Shown: piece after piece, positions 21,231 through 32,775 of the stretch
Layout of the letters: every line of letters begins with the position of its first letter
Position numbering within the stretch: the first letter of the stretch is position 1
NCBI GenBank assembly: GCA_030248215.1
Contig: JASANG010003970.1
Coordinates: 116,025 to 180,024 of the forward strand
Reading direction: 5' to 3'
DNA from: Enoplolaimus lenunculus
Taxonomy: Eukaryota; Nematoda; Enoplea; Enoplida; Thoracostomopsidae
DNA length: 64,000 nucleotides
The notes under the pieces: model-generated
What the model was told of the DNA's origin: nothing
Databases searched by the model: none
The model's input: the letters and a program-made list of their open reading frames with translations, nothing else
Program-made: the position numbers and the translations under genes

Positions 21231-21536
21231 ACCAGGGCCGGCTGTAGCGTAGCTCTCGCCGGAAATCCTTTATAGCGGCGCTGTACTGGTCGTGCGGCGC
21301 CGCCGTCCGGTGTCATCTGGTACCGTTTGTCATCGTCCGTCACCATACGGTATCGTACGTTAGTAAATCATGTACGTTACCGCAAAGTGACATACGATGA
21401 CGGACGACTCCGAACGGCGACGAACGGCGCCGTCCATACGGCTCCGAACGGCGACGAACGGTACCGGACACCGCCGCACGACAAACGTACGGGGACGGAC
21501 GGCGCCGGACGTCATCAAAAGTATAGCGTCACCCTT
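21231..21536. mobile_element. GC-rich foldback element (family I)
   Basis: Dense CGTCCGTCACC, CGTACG, GACGAACGG and GCGCCG motifs in both orientations, ending GTATAGCGTCACCCTTA. Three spurious ORFs overlap on both strands because the sequence is nearly self-complementary. Confidence 0.65.
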
Positions 21537-21847
21537 AAACATTGAAACGGTTATTAAGGAAACAATTAATTTACTATAAATCAACAATTATGGTTGTTGA
21601 CGTAGATAAGTTGCACTTTTTGACTGAAAAATATTAATTCTATGCGAATATGGATTTAAAAAATATTTGAATTTAAAGAAAAAATTCAAATTGATTAATT
21701 TCAAATAAGAAATTCAAAAATTGAAACTTGAGCTAAACAGGAGACCCGAGTTGAAATATATATATTGAAGCTGTTTCGCTGTATCTCAGCAGAAATATAC
21801 AGGAACGAGAATGTTAACTGTCATACATAAATTTTATTGCTGTTCTA

Positions 21848-22046
21848 CACTGCAAAAAATGGTGAGTCAAATCGACTCTCTCCGAAATAGGCTTTTCCTG
21901 ACACACAAACTGAGTCAAAATTTGCCTCCGCCTGAGTCAAATTCGACTCAATTTGACTCTGGCGGAATCGAATTTTGACTCAGTTTGTGTAGTTAGGAAA
22001 AACCTATTTCGGAGGGAGTCAATTTGACTCACCGTTTTTTGCAGTG
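21848..22046. mobile_element. Near-perfect 199-bp palindrome, TA-flanked (family D)
   Basis: Left CACTGCAAAAAATGGTGAGT, right ACTCACCGTTTTTTGCAGTG, TA at 21846-21847 and 22047-22048. The arms continue with CTCTCCGAAATAGGC and CACACAAACTGAGTCAAA matched by their inverses. The transcript would fold into one long hairpin. Confidence 0.75.
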
Positions 22047-22394
22047 TACGAGAAAACCGGACGTCATGTGACCATATTCTCAAATGTGTGCAGCACCTAT
22101 TATCAGTTGGCGATAGGCCTTTTAACCTTCAAATTAAACAATAATAACCTTAAAATTTCAGCACAAATTTTACTTTCGATTTACGCAAGTTTGGGTAAAT
22201 TTTCAAATCTGCAGTTTCAGGAGTTCGCCAGGTTGACAACCTATTTCGCTAAACTGATGTCAGGCGCTATACGCGTTTGAGAATATAGAGCCTAAATTCA
22301 ACATTGGCCTAAAATCTATTGCTAATTGGCGACACAGAATTAATGAACAAACATAAACATAAACGCTGACAAAATAATAAAGTACATTTAAGTA

Positions 22395-22814
22395 CTGTAT
22401 TGACCCGAATAAGAGGAGGGACTGATATATTTGGCCTCTCAAGAGAACACCCCCTGTTATTCGGTTACGGACGGTTATTTATTTTTAATCCGCCGTCTGT
22501 CGTCCTTCGTTACAGATATATTTCCGGTATGGCAACTATCCGTTGAATTAACGTTTATTTGTCTTGTGTCAAAAGCTTAGCGATAATACAAGGTTATACT
22601 TAGGAATGTTCTTTCAAAATTTAAGTACGCTTTAAAGTTTTGAACTCATTATTTTGTCCTGAAGTCATTTATGCACTACAATTATATGTATAATTGACAT
22701 CTATGGACTCTAATTAGGGTTTATAAACTCAATCCGCTTATGGACTCTTAAGGATACGGACTCCTATTGTTTGTAACTCAAAATGGGGACAACCTCTTAT
22801 TCGCGTCGCTACAG
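22395..22814. mobile_element. Family E TA-flanked MITE
   Basis: CTGTATTGACCCGAATAAGA at the left and CTCTTATTCGCGTCGCTACAG at the right, TA at both edges, about 420 bp. Orientation is opposite to the copy at 13196. Confidence 0.72.
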
Positions 22815-23059
22815 TAGTACATAGGGAGAAATTGGCAGAGAATCGGTGAGGCAATCTCTCCCTAAATACTATTGATTTAGTCAAAAAACGTTACTTCAGT
22901 AAAATTTATCAGAAAGATGCGACTTTGCTAAAATTTGAAAACATATTTAAAACTTAACTTTTAAAGTTTCAAAACTGAATTTGAACAAAACCAAAAACTA
23001 TTTCGCTCCAGCGTATTTTTAGCAACTCAAATTTCTCGAATAAACGTTTGAAAGTGAAC

Positions 23060-23195
23060 GACGTTTGTGAAATTCAACTAAACGAAATGTTTCAACAATT
23101 CAACTCAACGAAAGTTTTGAAAAATTCAACTGAACGAAAGTTTTGAACCATTCAACTCAACGAAAGTTTCAAACAATTCAACTCAATGAAAGCTA
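23060..23195 (+). repeat. Tandem repeat of about 32 bp (ATTCAACTCAACGAAAGTTT)
   Basis: Four to five imperfect units of ATTCAACT(C/A)AACGAAAGTTT followed by (C/T)AACAATTC. Period near 32 bp. Confidence 0.65.
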
Positions 23196-24289
23196 AAATA
23201 GTTCATACAGAGGTCGCTCTGTTGTCGGTGTCTAAAGTTTTCAAATTTATCAAATTTTACACACTTTGAGAGTTCCTGAACAGAACGTATTTTAAGGTAA
23301 TAAAAATACAAATACAAACTTTTACAAGCAAAAATAGTTCGAAAGTCAAAAATTGAACAAAAACACAAAATACTCGAATTTTGTTTCCTCAAATGCTTAT
23401 ACGTGGCCTAATTTTTAAAGAATTTTACGATTAAATTCAACTGTAATAGCATAAAATGGTTAATTTTGAGCAAAAGCAAATGTCGTTTCAATTCAAGTCA
23501 ACTTATCATTCAAATGCGTGAAATATTTATAGTAAAGTTTTTCATTTTTAAAACATAAAATCGAGAGTCGACACCTCAGATACACGCATGAGTTAAGAAA
23601 CATATAACCAAAATTGCAACATCATTGGCAGAGCTTGAGTGCGATAAGTTGTCTTAAAACACTACTTTGGGCCGCAGATGCGAAAAACAGCAGGTAAAGG
23701 CCTTGTGTCCCCGGGTCAGGTATATGATTTACACTCACTGGTTGTTTCAAAAAATAGTCAAAATAAAAGCTAATTAAGGAACATGGGCGTAGCCAAAATA
23801 TTAATGTGGGGTCACGCAAATGCTAAGTGCATGCGGTTTTGATTTTAAGCTTATTTGCCCAGTCACGTCACGGCATTGTTTCTATTGTTCAGCTATGGTA
23901 CTTGATGTTCAAAAAATGGGCCAATCGCATTGCACCGGAAGCAATTTGCGAATTATTTTTAACCCTTTCACTCATAGAGTATACTATAAGCAACTAAATA
24001 CAGTAATGTACGAGCAATACACACACTGTGAGCAGTGGTTAACATTTATAACATATATTATTTGCCAAACAAGCATTTGGTTAAATAGGAAGCGATTGGC
24101 AGTAGTCAATGAAAACGCCGTGGTATCATTGGCTTTTTTCTAGCAATGCTGCAGTAGATTTATGCTTCTAAATACGTTTACAAAAGTACATTTAGTCGTT
24201 AAATAAGCTTTGTCGGTATATGTGCACGTAAGTGTCTATAAAGCAAATGTTGCCATGCCTGTGCGCATATACTGGTTGTTGCAACGGCC

Positions 24290-24361
24290 GCGTGGTGTAG
24301 TGGTAGCATGCTTGGCTTGAGAGCAAGACGGCCGAGGTTCGTTTCCCGGTGCGGTCATTAA
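24290..24361 (+). tRNA. tRNA-like sequence, probably a decayed tRNA or SINE head
   Basis: Acceptor arms GGCCGCG and TGCGGTC pair with GU wobbles, box A-like TGGTGTAGTGGTAGC, box B-like GGTTCGTTTCC. The anticodon loop could be CTTGAGA (anticodon TGA), but the stem has one mismatch, there is no long serine-type variable arm, and the T stem has two mismatches. The isotype is therefore uncertain and the gene is likely non-functional. Confidence 0.45.
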
Positions 24362-24579
24362 CTTGTGCAAAACTTCAAACAGGGGTCGTGCAGACCGTAT
24401 AGTACACAACAAGCATTTGATACGATTTTGATGAAATAAAATAGCATAAATGTTGAAGTCATTTGCTACAGGGAAACCGAAGCAGGCGGTCTGTTTGTGG
24501 TCAGAAATCTGCATACCCCCCTCGCCATATTGGATACATTTAATAAGTTCTTCTGACACTTCAAGTGTTTGAAAAAAAC

Positions 24580-24775
24580 GGCCTGTGTATACATCAGGGG
24601 TGGACCATTTTTCCGCGAAATTCCAATACAGTAAAGACTTTAGACGATTTTATGCTTAGGCTAAAGTTAATGCTTAATCTCGGAATATGCATATCATTAC
24701 GTTGAGGCTTAGACTTAGGTTAAGGCTTAGGAATATGGTAAAATTCCATGCTATGACTCTCTGATCTATACACTG
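24580..24775. mobile_element. Family A MITE, decayed
   Basis: ATCAGGGGTGGACCATTTTT at the left, GAGGCTTAGACTTAGGTTAA in the interior, CTCTGATCTATACACTGG at the right. Confidence 0.5.
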
Positions 24776-25210
24776 GTCGTTCATCGGCGTAAATGAAAGA
24801 AGTATACAAGTAATGTCTTATTCAAACTGATTGTATACCGGAAAACAAAAGGGAAATTGCTGCAAGAAATAACGCATTATTATATTTATACAGAGGCTCA
24901 ACAAAATGTGTAATTGCATTATAAAATTAGCATAATGCAGTCGATAGAATTTCGGCCATTGAAATGCGCGCGTCAGATACGGCGCCATTTCTTGTCGTCC
25001 GTGTAGAATAACACCTGATTGCACACGAGCAAATTTTTTACTTGAAGCAAAATTTTTAGCGTAACAAGCAAATATTGCAAGTCGCATTTAGTATCGTGCC
25101 CAAAATTGAAAAGAATTAAGCAAGAATTTGTGTTCAAATTTTGTCCAATTGCCATTTAAATTTTAGTTCCAAAATATTGCATGCGTACACAATTTAAACT
25201 GGATGACGAG

Positions 25211-25211
<1 letters not shown>

Positions 25212-25274
<63 letters not shown>
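25212..25274. repeat. (TA)n microsatellite
   Basis: About 60 bp of uninterrupted TA repeats. Confidence 0.95.
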
Positions 25275-25279
<5 letters not shown>

Positions 25280-26370
25280 CCGGTTTTTAACTGAGCTTTT
25301 AAATCCCTTCGTTTAAATCGGTCAAACAGACGTTTTGGAATTATTTTTAAACCTCAATTTAAAATCGGTTTTCAACTGAAACAGACATAATTCATAAAAA
25401 GTATAAAACGAGAAAATTAAATTTAAAAAAGGAACAATAACATAAATATTTTACACTTAAAATATTCACATCTGACAATAATTGTAAAATTGCAGCTGCA
25501 GTGTGCGATTCATGCAAATAAGTAAAATATCAAAATTTTGCGCGTAAAATACACTAGAATCACGCTTTAAAATGCACTTCTGCATTTACGACGCCGGCGG
25601 TTCTCAGACAGCTTAAAATATTAAAAACGACAAAAAATTATACTGAAAATGAAAATAAAATTCAAAATTTCATGATTTGCGAAAAAAAAACATTATTCCA
25701 CGTTTTAGACAAATTTCCATTCACTCAAATTTGTGTTAATACTTTCATAAAAGCACTAAAACAAGTTAGAAACATCCCACGTACGAGATGGCAGGGGCCC
25801 AGTGAGGGACTGTCCCTTGTTGCGAATTGGTGCATATTTGCGACGGTGAACATGTGGCCAGGGTATTGACCCTCCTCTAGATTGTATATATCCCTATCAG
25901 TGGCACAGTATCTGGGACCAAAAATGCTGGTTACATACGAGTGGATACGATATATCTATTGAACAAAAATTGCGAGCGAAGCGAGCGAGAATTCAAGTAT
26001 GCTTGACACGACACAATAGCTATCATGAATTAGGCTCAAGGCGAATATTTATTCAATCACAAATCAGGCCAGTTCCGTTGAGGCTTCAAGTGCGTGGAAC
26101 ATGTGCCAAATCCTTATACACCGCATAGGCGCCGCCCTGTTTATATTTTTCTCACAGCTTGTTATTCGTTAGCTATAATACTTGTCAAAATAGAACAACT
26201 GCAACGCGCAGTCGTACAAAATTTTGCCCTTTCCATGCGATTTGTAATATTAAAACGTAGCAATGTTTTGGTATTATTTTTAAGCATACGAGATGTAAAC
26301 GGCTCAAGCGTAAAATAATTGTTCAACCACGTAAAAATACACAAATCATCCAGTCTGAGTATAATGATCG
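25275..26370. other. AT-rich spacer, no gene seen
   Basis: Nothing recognised. The ORF at 25672 has no coding character. GGGGCCCAGTGAGGGACTGT near 25796 may be a transposon edge. Confidence 0.35.
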
Positions 26371-26639
26371 CATGTAAAGATCAAGGAAAGGCTTAAGCTT
26401 TAGACTAATTGCTTTGCTTAAGCTTAGGCTTAGGCTTAGGTATAAGCTCATTTTTATGCTTAGGCTTAGGGTTAGGCTTTGGTATAAGCTCAATACGGTT
26501 TGGCTTAGGCTTAGGCTTGGGTATAAGCTGATTTTTATGCTTAACCTTAGGGTTAAGTATAAGCTTATTTCTACCGTTAGACTTATGCTTACGAATATGC
26601 TTATACTACTGTTACGGCCCTGTTCTATATATTTGCCGC
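26371..26639. mobile_element. Family A MITE with expanded TTAGGC interior
   Basis: Begins CATGTAAAGATCAAGG; the interior is GCTTAGGCTTAGG alternating with TATAAGCTCATTTTTATGCT; ends TACGGCCCTGTTCTATATAT. The minus-to-plus hexamer phase is preserved and gives a repetitive ORF at 26414. Confidence 0.65.
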
Positions 26640-27877
26640 ATAATGTAACAAAAATAACAGCTGATGTCAGTGCTTATCAAACGTTGTCAACACTCTGCGA
26701 CAAGCTTACACATTAAACTTTCACGTATATTTCATGTAATCAACGCTTGAAACTGTGTTATAAAACATGATTCAAGTATACGCGTTTCAAGCGAATATCA
26801 CCTAAACAGCAGGGCATCGGTGGCGATAAAATGATGTTCGTCTGTTTTAGCCCAAGCACTCAAGTTTAGTTTATCAGCCATTTTTGAAAAAATATGCAAT
26901 AATTAATTTATAGCAAAATGTTTAAAAATTTCTCGGTTCACGCGAGAAATTTCTAATTTTTAAAAGTTGCCCACCTACATTTTAAGTCTACGATCAAGTG
27001 AAATTATACTCTAAACATTTCAACCTAGAAAACAATCAAGTATATATATTTATATATTTATATATACATATATATATAAAACTTACATTATATGTAGAGT
27101 TTGTTTCTGAAAATTTGTTAGGCTTCAAATAAGAGGAAATATGAAATTTTGAAAAGTAATACCAAGTAAAAGTGTTTTTAAAGCTGTAACTGATTCCGAT
27201 ATAAGCAAATGTTTGTTCACTATTCAAATTACGGCACCATTTTTAAAGCATATAAATGTACCCAGATTTCCGGTTCCGGTAATAAGCAGTGTTCGTTTTC
27301 GATTCTGTTACATTCATCACTATATCCGTTTCCGTTATTTTTACTATCCGTTTACACCCTTATGAGCGTAGCCAATAGTTTAAGGTAGTATAGGCAGCAG
27401 TTTAAACTGCATATGTAATATATATAATTAGTGTATATAATTATTTTGTCAATTTCACAACACAGTTATCATTTTTTCTGTTTCTCCAGAATTTGTGGAA
27501 GGGTCATGATTTATTACCTATCTGCTTGAATTATTATTGTTTATGTATCAGGGTGCGACCGGATGCCAAAAAATTGATGGTTCCGGATAATCTAATATCC
27601 GACTTGAGCCGTAGTCGAAACCGGCTAATAAATACAAATCTAATATTAGATTGTAGTCAAATACCAGAAGGTAGCTAACAATTGTTCTTACCGCGGTTTA
27701 AGGTATCCAAAGTGTTTACGTGACAAAGCTTAACACCTCTCACACCGATGTATTTTTAACACTTTAACAACGAACCTGTTATACTATTTTATGTTTTTTG
27801 GTGCATTGCGTTTAGTTGCAGTATTTGATTGGTCCATGTTTCTTTAAGCGCATTCAGTTTCGGCGTATTTAAAGAAT

Positions 27878-28046
27878 AAGGGCGGAACGTTTTTCAGTGG
27901 GACAAGAATAGAGTAAGCTTAGGTTTAAGACTTATTTTTTGCTTAGGTTAGGCTTACGCTTAGGCTTAGGAACGTGTTCATTCTTACGCTTACGTTTAGG
28001 CTTAGGCTTAGGCTTAGGAATATGCTTATAATACTGTTCCGCTCCA
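27878..28046. mobile_element. Family A MITE
   Basis: GGGCGGAACGTTTTTCAGTG at the left, TACGTTTAGGCTTAGGCTTA inside, GCTTATAATACTGTTCCGCT at the right. The outermost GGCC boxes are missing. Confidence 0.62.
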
Positions 28047-28194
28047 GGTTTTACAACGTTATTGTAACCCGAAAAAGATTATGAACGTACACGGGTGCAT
28101 TCAAACAGACATTACCAGAAATGACAGAAAAAATATATAAAAGTAAGTGAATTGGTTTCATGGTAGTAGGCATAAACAACGATACTTTCAATTT

Positions 28195-28300
28195 TTTTAA
28201 GTTTTGAAAAAACAACCGACAATTTAAAATACCGGAGCCGGATGTCAGTTGTGTACCCGAACCGGGTCCGGTATCCGGTCGTACCCTGATATACAAATAT
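28195..28300. repeat. Fragment of the CCGGTCGTACCCT repeat family (family H)
   Basis: TACCGGAGCCGGATGTCAG, then CCGGTATCCGGTCGTACCCT. Related pieces: 6100-6165, 27548-27670, and the fuller copy at 40726-41074. Confidence 0.45.
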
Positions 28301-28833
28301 ATTTTATATTTTATATATAACTTACAAAACAACGTAAAATGCTCTAAACGTTTGTCAAAAAGCCGATGAAAAGGTACAGCGCATCAAGCAAAAAACAGTA
28401 CAATGAACTACCGCAGTTCAAATATTTCGAACCTCAAAGTATCAGGAACAAAGTTAAAAAATTTATTTAAAATATAACAAATTAATTCGTATTAAATTTG
28501 ATAGAATTAAATATACAAATGTATTAAAAACTACATATATACATATATGTAAATAAAAAAATATAAATATATACATATATACATATATACTTTTACGGAC
28601 TTAACAGTAGCCCAAACTATGTTCTTAAACCTGAGGCTAAGCGTAAAGATAGCACAATAACACAGTATTTTGAAATTTGAGAATAAATTCACATTTATGT
28701 GTAAATTAGTAATTTATTTTAACTCCTATAAACTCCTCAGCTTCCCATAACATAACCCATGGAAAATGATAGCTTTTCAATTGTTATATACATACATTCA
28801 CATAAATGCGTTTATACTCCACTGATATCCATA

Positions 28834-28982
28834 TATGGGCCTCATGTATAGAACATGGCTGCAACAGTACCATAAGCATATTCCTAAACCTAAGCGTAAA
28901 CAAAAAAGTTAGTATAAAAGCTTAAGCTTACTCTGTTACAGTCGCACAGGAAAACGTTTCGGCCCTGTTCTGTACATTGTCT
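28834..28982. mobile_element. Family A MITE, short
   Basis: GCAACAGTACCATAAGCATA, CCTAAACCTAAGCGTAAAC, TTAAGCTTACTCTGTTACAG, GGCCCTGTTCTGTACATTG. Very short interior. Confidence 0.6.
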
Positions 28983-30031
28983 CACACATATATGTATATC
29001 GTAGTATAATTAAGTTGCTTTTTTGAAACATATACAGAAACGAGTGAAAATTCTGCAATAAAAACGTATTTTAACTTTATTGAAACGTGACGCGAATTTT
29101 TTCCATCAAATAGTTTTTCGTCAAAATTTCAATTTCCAATTGTCACAATTACACCTTCTATTTCCTATCGTTGTCGTTTTTGAGAAAATCAGTCAGTTTT
29201 TGTGCTTGAATCGATATTGTCGCTTTGTTGATGCCATGAAGCAATATTATTTTGTTTCTATTTCGTTGGATTTTTAAAATAAAAAAAATCTACTTGCAAA
29301 ATTTTTTGCAAAATATATCTTCCGGACCGCCAACGGCGTATTGTAGGACCGAAATAAATACAGTGAATTGTTAACAGGCGGCGTTGTGCGTGTTTTACCG
29401 GCGCTTTTTCAGTCTTACATAAAATAGCACTGTTTTATTGCAGTTTGTTGTTGAGTTTCAAAATGTAAAGCCTTATTCACATGTGCAAGTTTTTTTTGCA
29501 GACGCAATCTGTAATCGTAACTTTTAATATAGAAATAGAAGTTTGGTTTTGTATTTGAATGTTTTTATTACAAAAGATAAGGTTCAACATATATAAAGGG
29601 AAATTGATTATTAATGTAATCAGCAGCGCACACATGGCATAAAAACTAGCCTAAACCTAAGCTCAAACTAAACCATAAAGTGAATTCTAACGCTGCCTCA
29701 GCAATATATACACCAAACAATAGCGAACATCGTATTTTTACTTGAAAACTATATTAATATCTATATTATTAAAGCTGAAACGGTTCACATACGTATTTTG
29801 AGCTGCGTTCAAGAACAGTGGTGAACTTTATTTTTAATATACAGATCGTTCTACAAAACAATTAGTATATATAAATATACTGATACTCTAATTCTGTAAA
29901 CGTAAAGCGTGCATTAACCAATGCCTTCCTGGATATGGTATATACATTGCGAAAGTGTTTGAAACTCGGCCGTTTATGTTTCGAAAAAATTGCAAATCTT
30001 GCAACTGCATAAACTGACACATGTGCAGAAC
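28983..30031. other. AT-rich spacer, no gene seen
   Basis: Holds a CACATACGTATTTTGAGCTG repeat piece near 29780. Nothing else recognised. Confidence 0.35.
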
Positions 30032-30237
30032 GGCCCACGTTACTTTAAGGGGCGTCCAGGTTTGTGGTGGGTCTATAAAAAAGTAGGTTTAGATTCTAGA
30101 ATACGTTTTTTGCTTCGCTTAGGCTAGGCTTAGGCTTAGGCTTAGGCTTAGGAATTTATTGTTGCAACGTTTTGGCTTAAGTTTAGGCTTAGGAATACGC
30201 TTAATTGATTGTTACGCTCCTTATAGTAACATTGGCC
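30032..30237. mobile_element. Family B MITE with TTAGGC interior
   Basis: Begins GGCCCACGTTACTTTAAGGG, contains five uninterrupted TTAGGC-type hexamers (CTTAGGCTTAGGCTTAGG) and ends TTACGCTCCTTATAGTAACA TTGGCC. Confidence 0.72.
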
Positions 30238-30469
30238 AGCAAAGGGCTAAAATTCATGGCAACATTTTCAATAAGCGTTTAAATATGCTTAAATCAAAAC
30301 AGAAAGCTGGTTTGTCAATTTGAATGCCGCTGATTTGTACAGCGAAGCTTTGAACGTAATAAAACTAAAATTTTTCGCTAAATCTAAGTCTAAATGTATA
30401 ACGTAAAGAACTATAACTTAAGCTTACTCTGGAAACCTTCCATGCGATACTGCCCATGTTCAGAATATT

Positions 30470-30640
30470 CATATTCGTAGCCAGCTCACTGTGATTGAGG
30501 GGGCTTTAAATTTTTTTCAATCTTTGGATATAAGGGTTGTCGTTGACGCACAAGCAAGGTAGAAAATTTTCTAAGAGAGCAAAAATTGTCAAAGGGGACG
30601 AGCAGCATCCTTTGCCACCCCCCATGGCTACGAACATGAG
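30470..30640. mobile_element. Family F element, diverged
   Basis: TTCGTAGCCAGCTCACTGTG at the left, CCCCCCATGGCTACGAAC at the right, AGAAAATTTTCTAAGAGAGC inside. The target duplication is not clear. Confidence 0.5.
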
Positions 30641-30971
30641 ATTATTTCGAAAAAATTGCTGAAGTTGCATTTGCAAATCATTGTACGAGGAAATAGCATA
30701 ATGACTTATGCAAACTGCCTGACATTGTCTAGAACCGACAAATTATCAGAGGTCTCTATATTTTTGTGGGTTAAAATATTTTGGCTACAAAAGTTTAATT
30801 TCGCGGTGTCTGGATGCTATGAAAATAGGCTGATAAACTGCCTGCTGAACCTAGCTTATTAGTACTGCCCCTATATGTCTACGTTTTCACTACCAGTTAA
30901 TTAAACGGTTGTAACTAAGGAATCAGTCAACGACGATCTTGAAATCTTAGCACCTTCTGCACTTCCATTTT

Positions 30972-31268
30972 TAGCCCTATTCACACGTGCAACTTTTTGC
31001 AGCAAAAGCTTGCACGTGCAACTTGCATGTGCATTTTACGTCACAGAGTAGCTTTGAAGTTCTTGCAGCTGCAAATTATTCACTGAAATTCATACTATTG
31101 ATATTTGATTCGTACATGTAAACGCAGTTGTAAGTCGCTTGAATTTCTTGCATCTGCAGTTTGATTGGTCAATCGAAATGTTCCTTTAAAAACACTATTG
31201 CAAGTATTTCGCGCAAGTTGCATCTGCGAGTTGTCGCTGCAAAAACTTGCGCGTGTGAATGGGGCTTT
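30972..31268. mobile_element. TA-type MITE with AGCCCTATTCACACG ends
   Basis: AGCCCTATTCACACGTGCAA at the left, AACTTGCGCGTGTGAATGGG GCTT at the right. The interior repeats TTGCAGCTGCAA-type motifs. Same family as 41395-41658 and 50240-50508. Confidence 0.65.
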
Positions 31269-32467
31269 ACATCTATGTCGATCTACACAAATCAACGCAT
31301 ACCCCAGCTGTTTTGAAACCCTAAATTAGCGATAAGTGTTTACACACATTTGAAACTACGACTCAAAATTCTAAAGCGTGAAATATACTGTGTTTGTGTA
31401 CTGTTTGACGATCGGACGCCTTATAATCAAACTCTATACGTCAAAATACTTAAATGCTGATGAAGTCAAATTTTAAAAACAAAATCCTCGCGTTTTAAAT
31501 TCATGGAAATTGAGAGAAAATATTAAAAATATACCGAACAGCATCCAGTTAATTTTAGAAACTTGCTTAAAGTCTGGCGTTGCATATATTAAGTTCGATA
31601 TGAAAGTTTAATACTACTTGGTTGAAAACACATGTTTACATACATATTGCAGTGTATTCAGTTTAAACAATTTGTTTTTCAGTCACATAGCCAGCTCAAA
31701 TTGCTAAAAAACGGCGCCCAATCAAAATTTAAGACAGGCATGCGGGGAATTTCACAACATAGCGAAGCTAAACGTTTCCTATGGGAGCCTAAAATTTTCA
31801 ACGGGGCTGAGGCTGAGCCCAGCGTCTCTGGCCAAAAGCCTGTTCGTACTGCTAAATATGTGTCGCGAGTATATAGTGCCAGTTTAGTAATACGTTTTCA
31901 AATACATGTTCATCTGGTGCTATTAATGTTTTCTAGGTAAATAGTTGAATAACATAGCGCAAATACAGCAAACCAGTATCCGCATTTGACGCAATATATA
32001 ATATTTAAAGCATCTAAGTTATTTTCAGATGTATACTTTATCAACTGTAAAAGTCTCAGAAAACAAAAAGTATATGGTGCAACCGGAAATTGGTGGATCC
32101 GCCACTGGATACCCAATTATAACAATTATAACAAGAACCCATATTCTCAAATGTGTGTAGCACCTATCACCAGTTAGAAAGAGTTTTTCAAACTAACGAA
32201 CTGCGGCAATTGTAGATCTCAAAATTTAAACTGCAGTACACACAAAATAGATTGTATTGAAATTTGAAGACTCCTGCTTTCGTATTTTCGAGACATAAAT
32301 GTCTTCAATTTCAGACATTAATAGCCATAAACAGATCAGAAATTGATGTCTAAATAGGATTAAACAAAAGTGTCTTATATTTAAGAAATTACTGTTGCCA
32401 ATTTATAAGACATAAAGTTCTTCGTTTCAAAAAATAGTTGTCTTATATTCAAGACTAATTTTGTGAT
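31269..32467. other. AT-rich spacer, no gene seen
   Basis: A family F-like piece lies at about 31685-31830 (CATAGCCAGCTCAAATTGCT). No coding support for the ORF at 31632 that runs through it. Confidence 0.35.
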
Positions 32468-32775
32468 TTTTATGTATGTAAAAAGTTGGTCCGTTTATAT
32501 TCTTTGCAGTCTATTTAATTTTATGTATGTAAAAAGTTGGTCCGTTTATATTCTTTGCAGTCTATTTAATTTTATGTATGTAAAAAGTTGGTCCGTTTAT
32601 ATTCTTTGCAGTCTATTTAATTTTATGTATGTAAAAAGTTGGTCCGTTTATATTCTTTGCAGTCTATTTAATTTTATGTATGTAAAAAGTTGGTCCGTTT
32701 ATATTCTTTGCAGTCTATTTAATTTTATGTATGTAAAAAGTTGGTCCGTTTATATTCTTTGCAGTCTATTTAAAT
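32468..32775 (+). repeat. Six-copy 51-bp tandem array
   Basis: Six essentially identical units, each TTTTATGTATGTAAAAAGTT, then GGTCCGTTTATATTCTTTGC and AGTCTATTTAA. Because 51 is a multiple of three, the array keeps one frame open as a 17-residue repeat, but nothing else supports a protein. Each unit holds a perfect splice acceptor-like TTCTTTGCAG. Confidence 0.92.

Noticed and set aside
23820-24143. 107-residue plus-strand ORF with many Cys
   Set aside because: No homology recognised, no splice support, composition like the spacer; probably chance.
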